A DNA stretch of 64,000 bases from Streptomyces sp. ISL-94 (GCF_018614075.1 NZ_JAGGOZ010000113.1:1-64000); one strand, 5' to 3'; numbered from the stretch's first letter, positions 12,047-20,260 are shown. A program made the numbers and translations. Notes: generated from the sequence alone by a model not told the origin.

Positions 12047-13357
12047 ATGACCCCCTTTCGAACCCTGCTGAGCGGCTTCCTCGGCGCCGCCCTGCTGGTC
12101 CCCGTACTCCCCGCGGCGACGACCGCCGCCGCCGACGCCCGGACCGTCGACGCGCGAACCATCGACTACGCCGGTCTGCGCCTCACCGTCCCCCCCGACT
12201 GGCGGATCGTCGACCTCGGCCTCGACCCCGACGCCTGCCTGCGCCTGGACCTGCCCACTCTCTACCTCGGCCACGCCGGCACCCAGAGCCGGTGCACCGG
12301 CCGGGCCGTCGCCGACCGTGCCGACACCCTCCACCTCGAACCCCTCGACGGAGCCCCGCAGCGCGCCGACATCCTCACGATCGCCGTCGACTCCGCAACC
12401 GCGCTGCCCGAGGACCCGCCCCAGTCCGACAGCAACGAGCTGCGGTACGCCCTGCCCCGGCCCGGGGTCATGGCCACCGTCTCCTACGGGGCCGCGCCCG
12501 ACGCCGTACGCCGGGTCCTGGCGCGCGCCCGCGCCGTGACCCCCGGCGCCCCCGCGGGCCCCCGGCCCCCAGCCGAGCCGGCGGTGGCCACCGACGGGGA
12601 CACGCCCCGTACCGCACAGGCGCCCTTCACCGGCGAGGGCTTCGATGCCTGCACCGCCCCCAACCAGCGGTCCATGGACACCTGGCGGGCCGATTCCCCC
12701 TTCGGCGCGATCGGCATCTACATCGGCGGCCGCGCCCGGGCCTGCGCCCAGCCGCAGCTCACGGCCGACTGGGTCCGGCGGCAGGCCGACGGGGGCTGGC
12801 ACCTCATGCCGATCTGGGTGGGCCCCCAGCCCTGGAACAGCTCCAGTACCGGCCTGTCCACCGACCCCTCCGAGGCCGATGCGCAGGGCCGGTCCGCCGC
12901 CGACGGCGCGGCGGCCGCCGCGGAGTCCCTGGGACTGCCCCCGGACACCGTGCTCTACAACGACGTGGAGGGCTACACCGACCGCGCCACCTGGGACGCC
13001 CCGGTCGTCTCCTACCTGACCGCCTGGACGGTCCGGCTGCACGAGCTGGGCTACCGCTCCGCCGCCTACGTCTCGGCCGGCTCCGGGGCCAAGGCGCTGA
13101 GCGCCCACTACCACCAGGCCCCCCAGGCCATGCCGGACGTGCTGTGGGTCGCCCGCTGGAACGACTCGCCCTCCGTCAGCGACGCCGACATGGGCCTGCC
13201 CGCGGGCACCGACCAGTGGGCCGGCCGGCGCCGCGCCCACCAGTTCCGCGGCGACCACGACGCCTCCTACGGCGGGGTCACCATCAACATCGACCGCAAC
13301 TGGCTCGACATCGACCCCTCCGTCCTCGGGCCCGGCTCCCTCTTCCCGCTCAGTTAG
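12047..13357 (+). CDS. secreted DUF1906 (Rv2525c-like glycoside-hydrolase-fold) protein
   Basis: The 436-residue protein starts with a signal peptide (RTLLSGFLGAALLVPVLPA, cleavage near AAADA). The N-terminal half (about 30-180) is unassigned. The C-terminal half (about 195-430) matches DUF1906, a TIM-barrel relative of glycosyl hydrolase 25 and Rv2525c: GEGFDACTAPNQRSMDTW, AIGIYIGG, WHLMPIWVGPQ, VLYNDVEGY and a final VTINIDRNWLD. Rv2525c-type proteins are thought to act at the cell wall; the exact substrate is not established. It converges on, and overlaps by 8 bases, the PPOX-fold gene. Confidence 0.92.
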   Translation: MTPFRTLLSGFLGAALLVPVLPAATTAAADARTVDARTIDYAGLRLTVPPDWRIVDLGLDPDACLRLDLPTLYLGHAGTQSRCTGRAVADRADTLHLEPLDGAPQRADILTIAVDSATALPEDPPQSDSNELRYALPRPGVMATVSYGAAPDAVRRVLARARAVTPGAPAGPRPPAEPAVATDGDTPRTAQAPFTGEGFDACTAPNQRSMDTWRADSPFGAIGIYIGGRARACAQPQLTADWVRRQADGGWHLMPIWVGPQPWNSSSTGLSTDPSEADAQGRSAADGAAAAAESLGLPPDTVLYNDVEGYTDRATWDAPVVSYLTAWTVRLHELGYRSAAYVSAGSGAKALSAHYHQAPQAMPDVLWVARWNDSPSVSDADMGLPAGTDQWAGRRRAHQFRGDHDASYGGVTINIDRNWLDIDPSVLGPGSLFPLS

Positions 13358-13919
13358 CGGGACCCTCCGGAGCCGGGGCGGCCGGACTCGCCGGGGCGGC
13401 CGGACCCGCAGCGGCCGGCGGGTCCTCCCTCGGCGGTTCGTCGTCATTGCCCCGGCGGATGGTGCGCAGGCCGCGCACCGGGGTCCAGGACCGCACCACC
13501 AGATCGTCTCCCTCCACGCCGATGCGGACCACCTCCGTCAGATCGGCGTGGAAGAGGTGGAAGGGGTGCGGGGTGTCCGTCTCCTCCGCGTACCGGTGCA
13601 GTTCGGGCGGATCCACCAGCTCCAGCGCGCGCCCGGAGATCCGTACGTCCCCGTCCGGCATCTCCTCGCCCGCGCCCGGATTGGTGTGCAGGGCGAACCG
13701 CGGGTCGCGCTGGAGGTCCCGGGCCTTCAGGGAGCCCGCCATCATGCCCAGCCACAGCTCCCCGCCGCGGATGTCGACATTCAGCCCGGCCAGCCGCGGG
13801 GAGCCGTCCTTGCGGAGAGTGGCCAGGACATGGTGCGGATACTGCGCGAAGCGGGCCTGGACGGCCGCCGCGAACTCCGGCTCGGCCTTCTCGAACACTG
13901 CCCAGTTGTTCGTCGTCAT
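13350..13919 (-). CDS. pyridoxamine 5'-phosphate oxidase-fold (flavin/F420-type) protein
   Basis: A split-barrel protein of 189 residues; the body (residues about 15-145) has the pattern of F420/FMN-binding PPOX-like proteins: FAQYPHHVLATLRKDGSPRLAG, LWLGMMAGSLKARDLQRDPR, VRISGRALEL. The last 35 residues are an Ala/Pro-rich tail. Streptomyces have dozens of these; some reduce or bind deazaflavin-linked substrates. Start ATG 13919. Its 3' end overlaps the DUF1906 gene on the other strand. The tail may be disordered. No operon partner is intact: the next frame on this strand is a pseudogene. Confidence 0.9.
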   Translation of the reverse strand: MTTNNWAVFEKAEPEFAAAVQARFAQYPHHVLATLRKDGSPRLAGLNVDIRGGELWLGMMAGSLKARDLQRDPRFALHTNPGAGEEMPDGDVRISGRALELVDPPELHRYAEETDTPHPFHLFHADLTEVVRIGVEGDDLVVRSWTPVRGLRTIRRGNDDEPPREDPPAAAGPAAPASPAAPAPEGPAN

Positions 13920-13955
13920 ACGCCCATCAAAGCGCGTGGCTCCGACAGCCGCCGC

Positions 13956-14209
13956 TCAGACGCGCACGCCGAGGAACTCCAGTTCGGCCGCCAGCCGTTC
14001 CCGGTGGTGACCTGCTCGGCGGCCATGCGCGCCAGGATGCGGTCGGTGTCGTAGACGGCCTCGGGGAGCATGGTGACCCCGCGCAGCAGGCAGGCCAGGA
14101 CGCCCGCCTTGTAGCCGAAGGTGTGGAAGAACGGGTTGACCAGCAGGTACCGGTCGCCGGGGCGCAGGGTGACCAGCTCGGACCAGGAGCTGTAGGGCCG
14201 GATCGCGAC
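13956..14209 (-). pseudogene. fadD3: remnant of an acyl-CoA ligase resembling FadD3 (HIP-CoA ligase)
   Basis: About 65 residues on the minus strand match the middle of AMP-forming ligases of the FadD3 type: YSSWSELVTLRPGDRYL, then VNPFFHTFGYKAGVLACLL and a following RILARMAAEQVT. The reading then breaks near 14005. A different frame supplies a short end, RERLAAELEFLGVRV, with a stop at 13956. The AMP-binding P-loop, adenylation core and C-terminal lid are missing. FadD3 starts HIP (steroid C/D ring) breakdown, which fits the ipd genes in this window. Naming FadD3 rather than another FadD rests on this motif and context. Confidence 0.65.
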
Positions 14210-14215
14210 GGCGGC

Positions 14216-14313
14216 GACCACGCCATCGTGCTCGGCCGCGTCACCGACCTGACCGCGCACCGCGCCGGCGAGCCGCCGCTGCTCTACTTCCGGCGCGCCT
14301 ACGGGCGCTTGCC
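14216..14313 (+). pseudogene. remnant of a flavin reductase C-terminus (HsaB-like)
   Basis: A plus-strand stretch reads DHAIVLGRVTDLTAHRAG then EPPLLYFRRAYGRL, the usual end of the flavin reductase (HpaC/HsaB) fold. Nothing upstream in frame belongs to the family; it abuts the FadD3-like fragment on the opposite strand at 14209. HsaB reduces flavin for the steroid A-ring monooxygenase HsaA. The 3' end overlaps the PadR gene. It is short, so the call is tentative. Confidence 0.45.
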
Positions 14314-14910
14314 GAGCTCCTCGATGTCGGCGAGCATGGCGGCCGCCAGGTCGCGCTCGGAGGCGTAGTACCGCTCGGCCCACTTGAGGGTGAGCGTCGG
14401 GTACGCCCACGCGGTCTCGCCCTGGGCGCCCTCCACGTCGGCCACCGCGCGACGGCGCATCTTCTCGGCGAACTCCTGGTGCTGTACGAGGACTTCGCGC
14501 ATCTTCTCCGGCTCCAGCAGGTGGCCCAGCCACAGCCGCAGCATCGGCCCGTGCTTGAGCACCGGCGGGTCGACCGGGGTCTCGCGCGCCCACTCCCGTA
14601 CGGCCGTCATGCCTTCGTCGGTGATCCGGTACACCCGCTTGTCGCGGGTGCCGCTCTCCGGGGCGACCAGCCGTGAGGAGGCGTAGCCGGCCTTCTCCAG
14701 CCGCTTGAGCTCGCCGTAGATCTGGCTGAAGGACGGGCTCCAGTAGAAGAACCGCAGCGACCAGTCCGACCACTTCTTCAGGTCGTAGCCGGAGAGCTCC
14801 TCCCCGAAGGAGAGCAGGCCGAGCACCGCCCAGCTGGTCGCGGGGAGCGTGGGCTTCTGCGCTTCGCCTGCCGTCTCGTTCGCCGTCTCGCCTGCCGTCT
14901 CTTCTGCCAC
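14299..14910 (-). CDS. PadR-family transcriptional regulator
   Basis: The 203-residue regulator has the PadR winged helix at residues about 20-105 (LPATSWAVLGLLSFGEELSG, then YWSPSFSQIYGELKRLEKAG and DKRVYRITDEGMTAVREW) and the C-terminal helical dimer domain of the Vir_act_alpha_C type. GTG 14910 is taken as start because the longer frame upstream is only the complement of the LLM gene. The first 15 residues are repeats of ETAGE/ETANE. It is divergent from the LLM-SDR-hydrolase genes and probably controls them through the AT-rich intergenic stretch near 14968-14990. PadR proteins usually repress genes for aromatic or lipophilic compound handling. Confidence 0.92.
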   Translation of the reverse strand: MAEETAGETANETAGEAQKPTLPATSWAVLGLLSFGEELSGYDLKKWSDWSLRFFYWSPSFSQIYGELKRLEKAGYASSRLVAPESGTRDKRVYRITDEGMTAVREWARETPVDPPVLKHGPMLRLWLGHLLEPEKMREVLVQHQEFAEKMRRRAVADVEGAQGETAWAYPTLTLKWAERYYASERDLAAAMLADIEELGKRP

Positions 14911-14967
14911 GCAGCGCAGTCTACGACCGGTCCCCGCGGCGCCCTTCCCCCTGCGGGGTGTGCCTGC

Positions 14968-14990
14968 TAGAAGTATTCCTATTAGAAATA
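14968..14990. promoter_or_regulatory. AT-rich imperfect palindrome between padR and the LLM gene
   Basis: TAGAAGTATTCCTA (14968-14981) is close to a palindrome and is followed by TTAGAAATA. The AT content is far above the surroundings and the position, 26-48 bases before the LLM start, suits a promoter and a PadR operator. Confidence 0.35.
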
Positions 14991-15015
14991 ACTCCCTGGA
15001 CGGAGGGACCTCACT

Positions 15016-15657
15016 GTGAAGTTCTCGATGATCTTCGAGGCGCAGCTCGTCGACCCCACCCCCGAACGCGAGCGCCAGGTCATCCACGACTGCGTGGAAC
15101 AGGCCGTCTTCGCCGAGGAGATGGGCTTCGACCGGATCTGGGCCGACGTCCGCGCGATGCGCAAGGTCTACGACGAGGCCATCGCCACCCGCGGCGGAGA
15201 GCGCTTCGTGTCGGAAGAGGTCAACGACCACCTCTCCGCCCTCTGCCCGACCATCGTCCTCGACGACGACGCCGAGCGGGCGCTGCGGCTCGGCACCCGG
15301 GGGCAGCGGTTCTTCGCCGAGTCCATCGCGCACTGGTACGGCAACGGCCCCCAACCCACCGGCGGGGAGGACGAGGACCACGCGGCCGCCCTGGCACAGA
15401 GCCGCGAGGAACTCGTCGCCAAGCTGCACGAGGCGAACATCCCGGCCCGCCCCGTCGACACCGGCACCTACAACGCGGAACACGCCTACGGCAGCGCCGA
15501 GACGGCCGTCGCCTACGTCGAGCAGCTGCGCGAGATCGGCGTCGACGAGGTGATGTGCCTGATCCAGATGGGCACCGTGCCGCAGGAGGCGTGCATGGAG
15601 ACCATCCGCCAGTGGGGCGAGAAGGTCATCCCGCACTTCCGCGCGCTGGAGGGCTGA
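15016..15657 (+). pseudogene. LLM-class flavin-dependent oxidoreductase with large internal deletion
   Basis: The open frame is intact (213 aa, GTG start with GGAGGG 8 bases upstream) but it joins the first ~43 residues of a luciferase-like monooxygenase (KFSMIFEAQLVDPTPER ... EEMGFDRIWA) directly to the last ~170 (SEEVNDHLSALCPTIVLDDD ... MCLIQMGTVPQEACMETIRQ). Family members are about 340-400 residues, so the central barrel strands with flavin-binding residues are gone. LLM genes of this type are common in actinobacterial steroid clusters. The following SDR starts 3 bases after the stop. A remnant activity is unlikely but a stable protein may still be made. Confidence 0.8.
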
Positions 15658-15660
15658 GCC

Positions 15661-16392
15661 GTGGGTGTCTGCCTCGACGGGAAGGTCGTCGTCATCACCG
15701 GCGCCGGGCGCGGTCAGGGCGCGGCCGAGGCCCGGCTGTGCGCCGCGGCCGGGGCGCGGGTCGTCGTCACCGACGTACGGGAGGACGAGGGCCGGGCGGT
15801 GGCCGCGGAACTCGGCGACCAGGGGCTGTACGTACGGCACGACGTGGCCGACGCGGCAGGTTGGGCAGGGGTGGTGGAGGCGGCGGTCACGGCCTTCGGC
15901 ACGGTCTCGGCGCTGGTCAACAACGCGGCGCTGTGGCGCACGGCGCACGTGGAGGAGCAGAGCCCCGAAGGCTTCGAGGCCCTTCTGCGGGTCAACCTGC
16001 TGGGGCCGTTCCTCGGCATACAGGCGGTGGCGCCGGTCCTGCGGGCGGGCGGCGGCGGCTCGATCGTCAACATCTCCTCGACGGCCGGACTGGTCGGGAT
16101 ACCGGGCCACGCGGCCTACGGCTCCACCAAGTTCGGGCTGCGCGGGCTGACCCGGTCGGCGGCGCTGGACCTGGCGCCGGACCGGATCCGGGTCAACTCG
16201 GTGCATCCCGGGGCCATCGACACCCCGATGGTGGCCGAGGCGGTCGCCGGGCGGGACTGGTCGCACGTGCCGCTGGGCCGCATGGGGCGGCCGGAGGAGG
16301 TCGGGGAGCTGGTCCTCTTCCTCTGCTCGGACGCGTCCTCGTACGTGACGGGCACGGAGTTCACGGTCGACGGAGGGATGACGGCGGCATGA
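15661..16392 (+). CDS. SDR oxidoreductase resembling 3-alpha(or 20-beta)-hydroxysteroid dehydrogenase
   Basis: This 243-residue short-chain dehydrogenase has the cofactor motif TGAGRGQG (residues about 14-21), the NNAA motif, the active-site Ser (NISSTAGL), and YGSTK with catalytic Tyr and Lys. The overall pattern (LDGKVVVITGAGRGQGA, RIRVNSVHPGAIDTPM, YVTGTEFTVDGG) follows the classical Streptomyces 3-alpha,20-beta-hydroxysteroid dehydrogenase. It probably reduces or oxidises steroid hydroxyl groups with NAD(H). GTG 15661 follows the LLM stop by 3 bases, and the stop overlaps the hydrolase start (ATGA), giving a three-gene unit. The steroid substrate is inferred from resemblance and neighbours. 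Confidence 0.92.
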   Translation: MGVCLDGKVVVITGAGRGQGAAEARLCAAAGARVVVTDVREDEGRAVAAELGDQGLYVRHDVADAAGWAGVVEAAVTAFGTVSALVNNAALWRTAHVEEQSPEGFEALLRVNLLGPFLGIQAVAPVLRAGGGGSIVNISSTAGLVGIPGHAAYGSTKFGLRGLTRSAALDLAPDRIRVNSVHPGAIDTPMVAEAVAGRDWSHVPLGRMGRPEEVGELVLFLCSDASSYVTGTEFTVDGGMTAA

Positions 16393-17315
16393 GCCATCCC
16401 AGCGATCCGAGCCATCCCAGCGATCCCAGCGATCCGAGCGATCTCCTGTCACCGGCGGCCAGGCTGATGTGCGACGCGATGGCGGCCGGTTTCCCCGGCC
16501 CCGGCGATCCCGCGGTCCTGCGGGCGGCGGCGGTACCCGGCCCGCGCGGCCCGGAGGTGGCGTCGGTGTACGACACCGACGCCCCGGGCGTCCCCGTCCG
16601 CGTCTACGATCCCGCCCCGGGAGCCGTCGGCCGCCCCCTGGTGGTCTACCTCCACGGCGGCGGCTGGGTGATGTGCGGCCTGGACACCCACGACGCGCTG
16701 TGCCGGTCCCTGGCGGCGGCCTCGGGTGCGGTGCTGGTCTCGGCGGACTACCGGCTCGCCCCCGAACACCCCTGGCCGGCGGCGCCGGACGACGCGCTGG
16801 CCGTACTGCTGTGGGCGCGCGCGCAGGCGCGGGCGCTGGGCTGCGACCCGGCCCGGCTGGTGGTGGCGGGGGACTCCAGCGGCGGCAACCTCGCGGCCGT
16901 CACCGCGCTGCGGGCGCCCGAACTGGTCGCGGGCCAGCTGCTGTTCTATCCGCCGCTGGACGCGTCGATGGACTCCGCCTCCGTGGAGGCCTTCGCGGAG
17001 GGCTACTTCCACACCGCCGCGCACATGGCCTGGTACTGGGACACCTACGGCGGCGACCCGGCCCACCCGCACGTCTCCCCGCTGCGTGCCCCCGACCTGT
17101 CCGGGCTCCCGCGCACCCTGATCGTCCTCGCGGACTGCGACGTGCTGCGGGACGAGGGCCTCGCGTACGCACGCCGGCTCGCGGCAGCGGGCGTCGACTG
17201 CACGGTCCAGCTCCACCCGGGCGTCTTCCACGGCTTCCTGGGGCTTCCCCTGCCGGCCGCGGCGGCCGCCCGGAGCGCGGCGGCGGCATGGGTGGCGACC
17301 ACGGACGCGCGGTAG
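16389..17315 (+). CDS. alpha/beta hydrolase of the hormone-sensitive lipase family
   Basis: The 308-residue enzyme carries the HSL family signature HGGGWVMCG (oxyanion hole, about residues 86-94), the nucleophile elbow GDSSGGN (Ser near 161), Asp in the DCDVLRDEG region and His in HPGVFHGF near the C-terminus. These hydrolases cut short-chain esters; given the neighbouring hydroxysteroid dehydrogenase, a steroid ester is a possible substrate. The start ATG is shared with the SDR stop (ATGA). The N-terminus has an odd repeat of SHPSDPSD, encoded by a 9-12 base DNA repeat, and is probably disordered. Confidence 0.92.
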   Translation: MSHPSDPSHPSDPSDPSDLLSPAARLMCDAMAAGFPGPGDPAVLRAAAVPGPRGPEVASVYDTDAPGVPVRVYDPAPGAVGRPLVVYLHGGGWVMCGLDTHDALCRSLAAASGAVLVSADYRLAPEHPWPAAPDDALAVLLWARAQARALGCDPARLVVAGDSSGGNLAAVTALRAPELVAGQLLFYPPLDASMDSASVEAFAEGYFHTAAHMAWYWDTYGGDPAHPHVSPLRAPDLSGLPRTLIVLADCDVLRDEGLAYARRLAAAGVDCTVQLHPGVFHGFLGLPLPAAAAARSAAAAWVATTDAR

Positions 17316-17341
17316 CCCGCGAAGAAACAGGAGGACAGGGG

Positions 17342-17417
17342 GGCGGGGCGGCCGGATTCGAACCGGCGTCCTCCTCCATGCTGTGTAGGCGCACTACCTC
17401 TGTGCTACGACCCCGCC
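17342..17417 (-). tRNA. tRNA-like gene, probably degenerate; isotype unclear
   Basis: The minus strand has a T arm (GCCGG-TTCGAAT-CCGGC), a D arm (GCAC/GTGC with GG in the loop) and a perfect 7-bp end stem (GGCGGGG/CCCCGCC, extendable to 8). In standard spacing the acceptor would instead be GGGGTCG/CGCCCCG with two mismatches. The anticodon arm CCTAC/GGAGG has one mismatch and its loop lacks the expected T33. Either the gene has 2-3 extra bases on each side or it is a decaying tRNA or tRNA-derived attachment site. The anticodon is not assigned. Confidence 0.5.
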
Positions 17418-17484
17418 CTTGCCCCGCATCCTACGAGGCGCCTGGGGAGGGCTGCACCCGGATTTCCCCGGACATGATGTGTCC

Positions 17485-18036
17485 ATGGCTGAACTGGTCC
17501 GGCGGGTGCCGGGGGCGATTCTGCGCAACTGCCTTGTGCTGGCCGGGGAGTTCGGGGCGATCCTGCTGCTGCGGGACCTGGAGGGTGCCTGGGTGCCGAT
17601 CCTGCTGGCCCTCTTCGTCCTCGGGGCGGCCGTGCCGCACGGCACCAACGCGGAGTTCGTGGCCCGTACCGCCGTCGCGCTCGCCGCGGCCGGGATCGCG
17701 GTGACCGGCTGGATCGCCTGGGACCGGCACACGCTCCACGAGCGCGGCCGCGAGCAAACGGCGGTGGTCGCGTCGCGGACGATGGTGGAGGACGGCTCCG
17801 GCCACACCCCGTCGCTGCGGCTGCGCACCGAGGGCGGCCGCGACCTCCCCGGGCCGGTGGCCAAGGACCTCCCGGTCGGCGCGCGGCTGACGGTGACGGC
17901 GGATCCGGACGGCCCCGCCTGGTCCCTGGGCCCCCGCCCGGCCGAACCGCTCTGGCGGGCCGCGGGCGCGGGCGTCCTGCTCCTGATCCAGACCGCCACC
18001 CTCACCCGTATCTCCCTGCGCCCCGCCCGGGCTTGA
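17485..18036 (+). CDS. hypothetical membrane protein
   Basis: The 183-residue product has two or three hydrophobic segments at the N-terminus (ILRNCLVLAGEFGAILLL, VPILLALFVLGAAV, TAVALAAAGIAVTGWIAW), a soluble middle of about 75 residues and one C-terminal helix (GAGVLLLIQTATLTRISL). No family is recognised. ATG 17485 was preferred to the earlier GTG/ATG near 17419 because that lies in the tRNA-like region; no strong ribosome site is visible, so the transcript may be leaderless. It stands alone between the tRNA-like gene and the methyltransferase. Confidence 0.8.
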   Translation: MAELVRRVPGAILRNCLVLAGEFGAILLLRDLEGAWVPILLALFVLGAAVPHGTNAEFVARTAVALAAAGIAVTGWIAWDRHTLHERGREQTAVVASRTMVEDGSGHTPSLRLRTEGGRDLPGPVAKDLPVGARLTVTADPDGPAWSLGPRPAEPLWRAAGAGVLLLIQTATLTRISLRPARA

Positions 18037-18112
18037 GACCCTGGCCTACGTCCCGCCGGAGGCCGGCGGCAACGCGCTGGACCGGCTTCCGGTGATCGCC
18101 AAGAATGGCCGC

Positions 18113-18838
18113 ATGACGTCACGCGCCAGGTCCTTCGATGCCGCCGCCGCGCAGTACCGGGCCTACCGTCCCGCCTACCCGGCGGCGCTCTTCGACGCCG
18201 TCGAGGAGCTCGCCGGGCGGCCGCTCGCCGGGGCGCGGGTGGCCGACGTGGGGGCGGGGACCGGGATCGCCACCGCGCTGCTGCGCGCCCGCGGGGCCGA
18301 GGTCCTCGCCGTAGAGCCCGGGGACGGCATGGCCGCCGAGTTCCGGCGGGCCAACCCCGGCATCCCGATCGTGCGCGGCGACGGCGACCGGCTGCCGCTG
18401 GCGAGTGCCGCGTTCGACTTCCTCACCTACGCCCAGGCCTGGCACTGGACCGATCCCGCCCGCGCCGTCCCCGAGGCCCGCCGTGTGCTGCGCCCCGGCG
18501 GCGCGCTCGCGCTGTGGTGGAACGACCTGGACACCACCGTCCCGTGGATCGCCGAGCAGGACGCGCGGATCCGGGCCTTCATCGGGGAGATCGGGCTGCC
18601 GCCGCGCGAAACCACGGACGGGCTCGACATCACCGGCCGGCGGGAGGTCCGCTGGTCGCGGCGGATCCCCCTGGAGGCGCACCTCGCCAACCAGGCGAGC
18701 CACTCCGCCTTCCTCCTCCTCGGGGAGGCCCGTACCAGGGAGTTCATGGACGCCGAGCGGGAGCGGCTGCCGGCCCTCTTCCCCGACGGGTCCGTCGAGG
18801 AGCCGTACGTGGTCAGCCTCAGCGTCGCCCTCGTATGA
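18113..18838 (+). CDS. class I SAM-dependent methyltransferase
   Basis: The protein (241 aa) is a class I methyltransferase with motif I VADVGAGTGIATALL (about residues 42-56), the acidic ribose-binding VLAVEPGDGM, motif III-like FDFLTYAQAWHWTD and LRPGGALALWW. The WHW pattern and the closing region place it among YcgJ/Methyltransf_11 enzymes whose substrates are mostly small molecules. ATG 18113 fits the family N-terminus (RARSFDAAAAQYRAYRP). No substrate clue lies nearby. The 3' end runs into a short tandem repeat. Confidence 0.92.
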   Translation: MTSRARSFDAAAAQYRAYRPAYPAALFDAVEELAGRPLAGARVADVGAGTGIATALLRARGAEVLAVEPGDGMAAEFRRANPGIPIVRGDGDRLPLASAAFDFLTYAQAWHWTDPARAVPEARRVLRPGGALALWWNDLDTTVPWIAEQDARIRAFIGEIGLPPRETTDGLDITGRREVRWSRRIPLEAHLANQASHSAFLLLGEARTREFMDAERERLPALFPDGSVEEPYVVSLSVALV

Positions 18839-18877
18839 CCGCCTTCGTATGACCGCCCTGGTATGACCGCCTTTGTA
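18833..18877. repeat. short tandem repeat after the methyltransferase gene
   Basis: Three copies of a unit of about 14 bases (TATGACCGCCTTCG and variants) follow one another, beginning at the methyltransferase stop codon; each unit repeats the ATGA/TGA context. It probably arose by slippage at the gene end. Confidence 0.4.
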
Positions 18878-18923
18878 CGAGACGCCACTGGACAGCGCGT
18901 CCCGCGCGGGTGAGGTTGTGCGC

Positions 18924-19292
18924 ATGACAGCGCCGCGCCGCCGGACCTTCGGGATCCTCAACGACCTCCTCGCCTTCCTCCTGGAGGTCTTCGCCCTCCT
19001 CACCCTCGCCCTGTGGGGCTACCGGCAGGGCGGCGGGCTGATCGGCGGCGTGCTGCTCGGTACGGCGGCCGCGGCGGCCGCCGCTCTGCTGTGGGGGGCC
19101 TTCGCCGCGCCCAAGGCCCGTTACAAGGTGCCGCTGCCCGGCGTGCTCTCCGTCAAGGCCGTGGTGTTCGGGGCCGCCGCCCTCGCCGTGGTGGGGCTCG
19201 GACTGCTGCCACAGGCCTGCTGGTTCGCGGCGATCGTTTTCGTGAACACCGCTCTCGTCACGTACTACCGCTCTCGGGACTCCCGCGCCTGA
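18924..19292 (+). CDS. YrdB family (DUF2568) membrane protein
   Basis: The 122-residue product has four predicted membrane segments (LLAFLLEVFALLTLALWGY, LIGGVLLGTAAAAAAALLWG, AVVFGAAALAVVGLGLL, CWFAAIVFVNTALVTYY) and the conserved family features LEVFALLTLALWGY and WGAFAAPKAR. The function of DUF2568 proteins is unknown. ATG 18924 fits the family start. It overlaps the 3' end of the convergent acyl-CoA dehydrogenase gene by 28 bases. Confidence 0.88.
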   Translation: MTAPRRRTFGILNDLLAFLLEVFALLTLALWGYRQGGGLIGGVLLGTAAAAAAALLWGAFAAPKARYKVPLPGVLSVKAVVFGAAALAVVGLGLLPQACWFAAIVFVNTALVTYYRSRDSRA

Positions 19293-20260
19293 AGGACCTC
19301 GGCCCGGCACACCGACGGCGTGCCCCACGCGTCCCGCAGCGGGCGGGCCTTGCGCAGCCACAGGGACAGGTCCAGCTCCTCCGTGTAGCCGACCGCGCCG
19401 TGGAGCTGGAGGGCGGACAGGGCCGCCGCGTACGCCGCCTCGCCCGCGGTCAGCTTCGCCGCCGCCACCTCCCCCGGCGCCAGGGACAGCGCCGCCGCCC
19501 ACACCAGCGGCCGGGCGAACTCCAGGCCCAGCAAGGTGTCCGCCAGCCGGTGCTTGACCGCCTGGAAGCCGCCGATCGGCGTCCCGAACTGCGTGCGCTG
19601 CTTCGCATACTCCACCGTCCGGGCCAGCAGCGCCTCGCCGACACCCAGGCACTGGGCCGCCGTCAGCAGCCGGGCCCAGCGCCCGGCCACCACCGCCGCC
19701 TCCACCACCTGCGGTGCCGCCGCCAGGAGTTCGCCGCCCGCCGCGGGCGCGGTCAGCCGGCGCGCCGGGTCCGTCGAGGCCGGCAGCCGGCCGCCCCCGT
19801 CCGGTGCCAGCCGCAGCTCGCCCGCCTCCGACACCGTGAAGCAGTACGTGGCCGCGTCCGCGTCGAGGGCGTACGGGGACCCGCCCGGCAGCGTCAGCGT
19901 CGCCGAGGCCCCGCCCGCGACCAGCCCGGGCAGGAACCGCTTCGCGAGCCCCTCGTCCCCCAGCTCCGACAGGAGTACGCAGACGGCCGCCGTCTCCACC
20001 ACCGGCCCCGGCACCCCGGCCCGGCCCAGCTCCACGAAACCCAGCGACAGCTCCACCGGGAGCAGCCCCATGCCGTCGTACGCCTCGGGCGCGGCCAGGG
20101 CGAAGAGGCCCGTACCGGCGATCCGGGAGCAGAGCGCCCGCCCCGGCCCGTGCCCGCCGCCCGCCCAGGCCCGTACCGCCGCGGGGACATCCGCGGCCCC
20201 CAGGAGGGAGCGCAGCGTACGGGCGAAGTCCGACTGCTCGTCGGTCGGCAGGAAGCGCAT
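19265..20260 (-). CDS. acyl-CoA dehydrogenase, FadE32/FadE33-like subunit
   Basis: The 331-residue protein has the acyl-CoA dehydrogenase fold: an N-terminal helical domain (FLPTDEQSDFARTLRSLLG), a reduced middle domain and a C-terminal helical bundle (YAKQRTQFGTPIGGFQAVKH, LHGAVGYTEELDLSLW). It is shorter than usual (about 380) like the smaller subunit of actinobacterial heterotetrameric steroid dehydrogenases. ATG 20260 is shared with the stop of the upstream FadE31-like gene, so both subunits are co-translated. In mycobacteria FadE31-FadE33 act late in HIP degradation, after ring opening. Which of FadE32 or FadE33 it represents is not resolved. Confidence 0.92.
   Translation of the reverse strand: MRFLPTDEQSDFARTLRSLLGAADVPAAVRAWAGGGHGPGRALCSRIAGTGLFALAAPEAYDGMGLLPVELSLGFVELGRAGVPGPVVETAAVCVLLSELGDEGLAKRFLPGLVAGGASATLTLPGGSPYALDADAATYCFTVSEAGELRLAPDGGGRLPASTDPARRLTAPAAGGELLAAAPQVVEAAVVAGRWARLLTAAQCLGVGEALLARTVEYAKQRTQFGTPIGGFQAVKHRLADTLLGLEFARPLVWAAALSLAPGEVAAAKLTAGEAAYAAALSALQLHGAVGYTEELDLSLWLRKARPLRDAWGTPSVCRAEVLQARESRER

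Noticed and set aside
13916..14773. complete acyl-CoA ligase gene
   Set aside because: Only about 65 residues match; the remainder of the frame is antisense to padR and non-homologous.
14299..16452. 717-codon minus-strand frame joining padR with the complement of the LLM and SDR genes
   Set aside because: Only its last 203 codons (from GTG 14910) show homology; the rest is antisense to genes with clear motifs.
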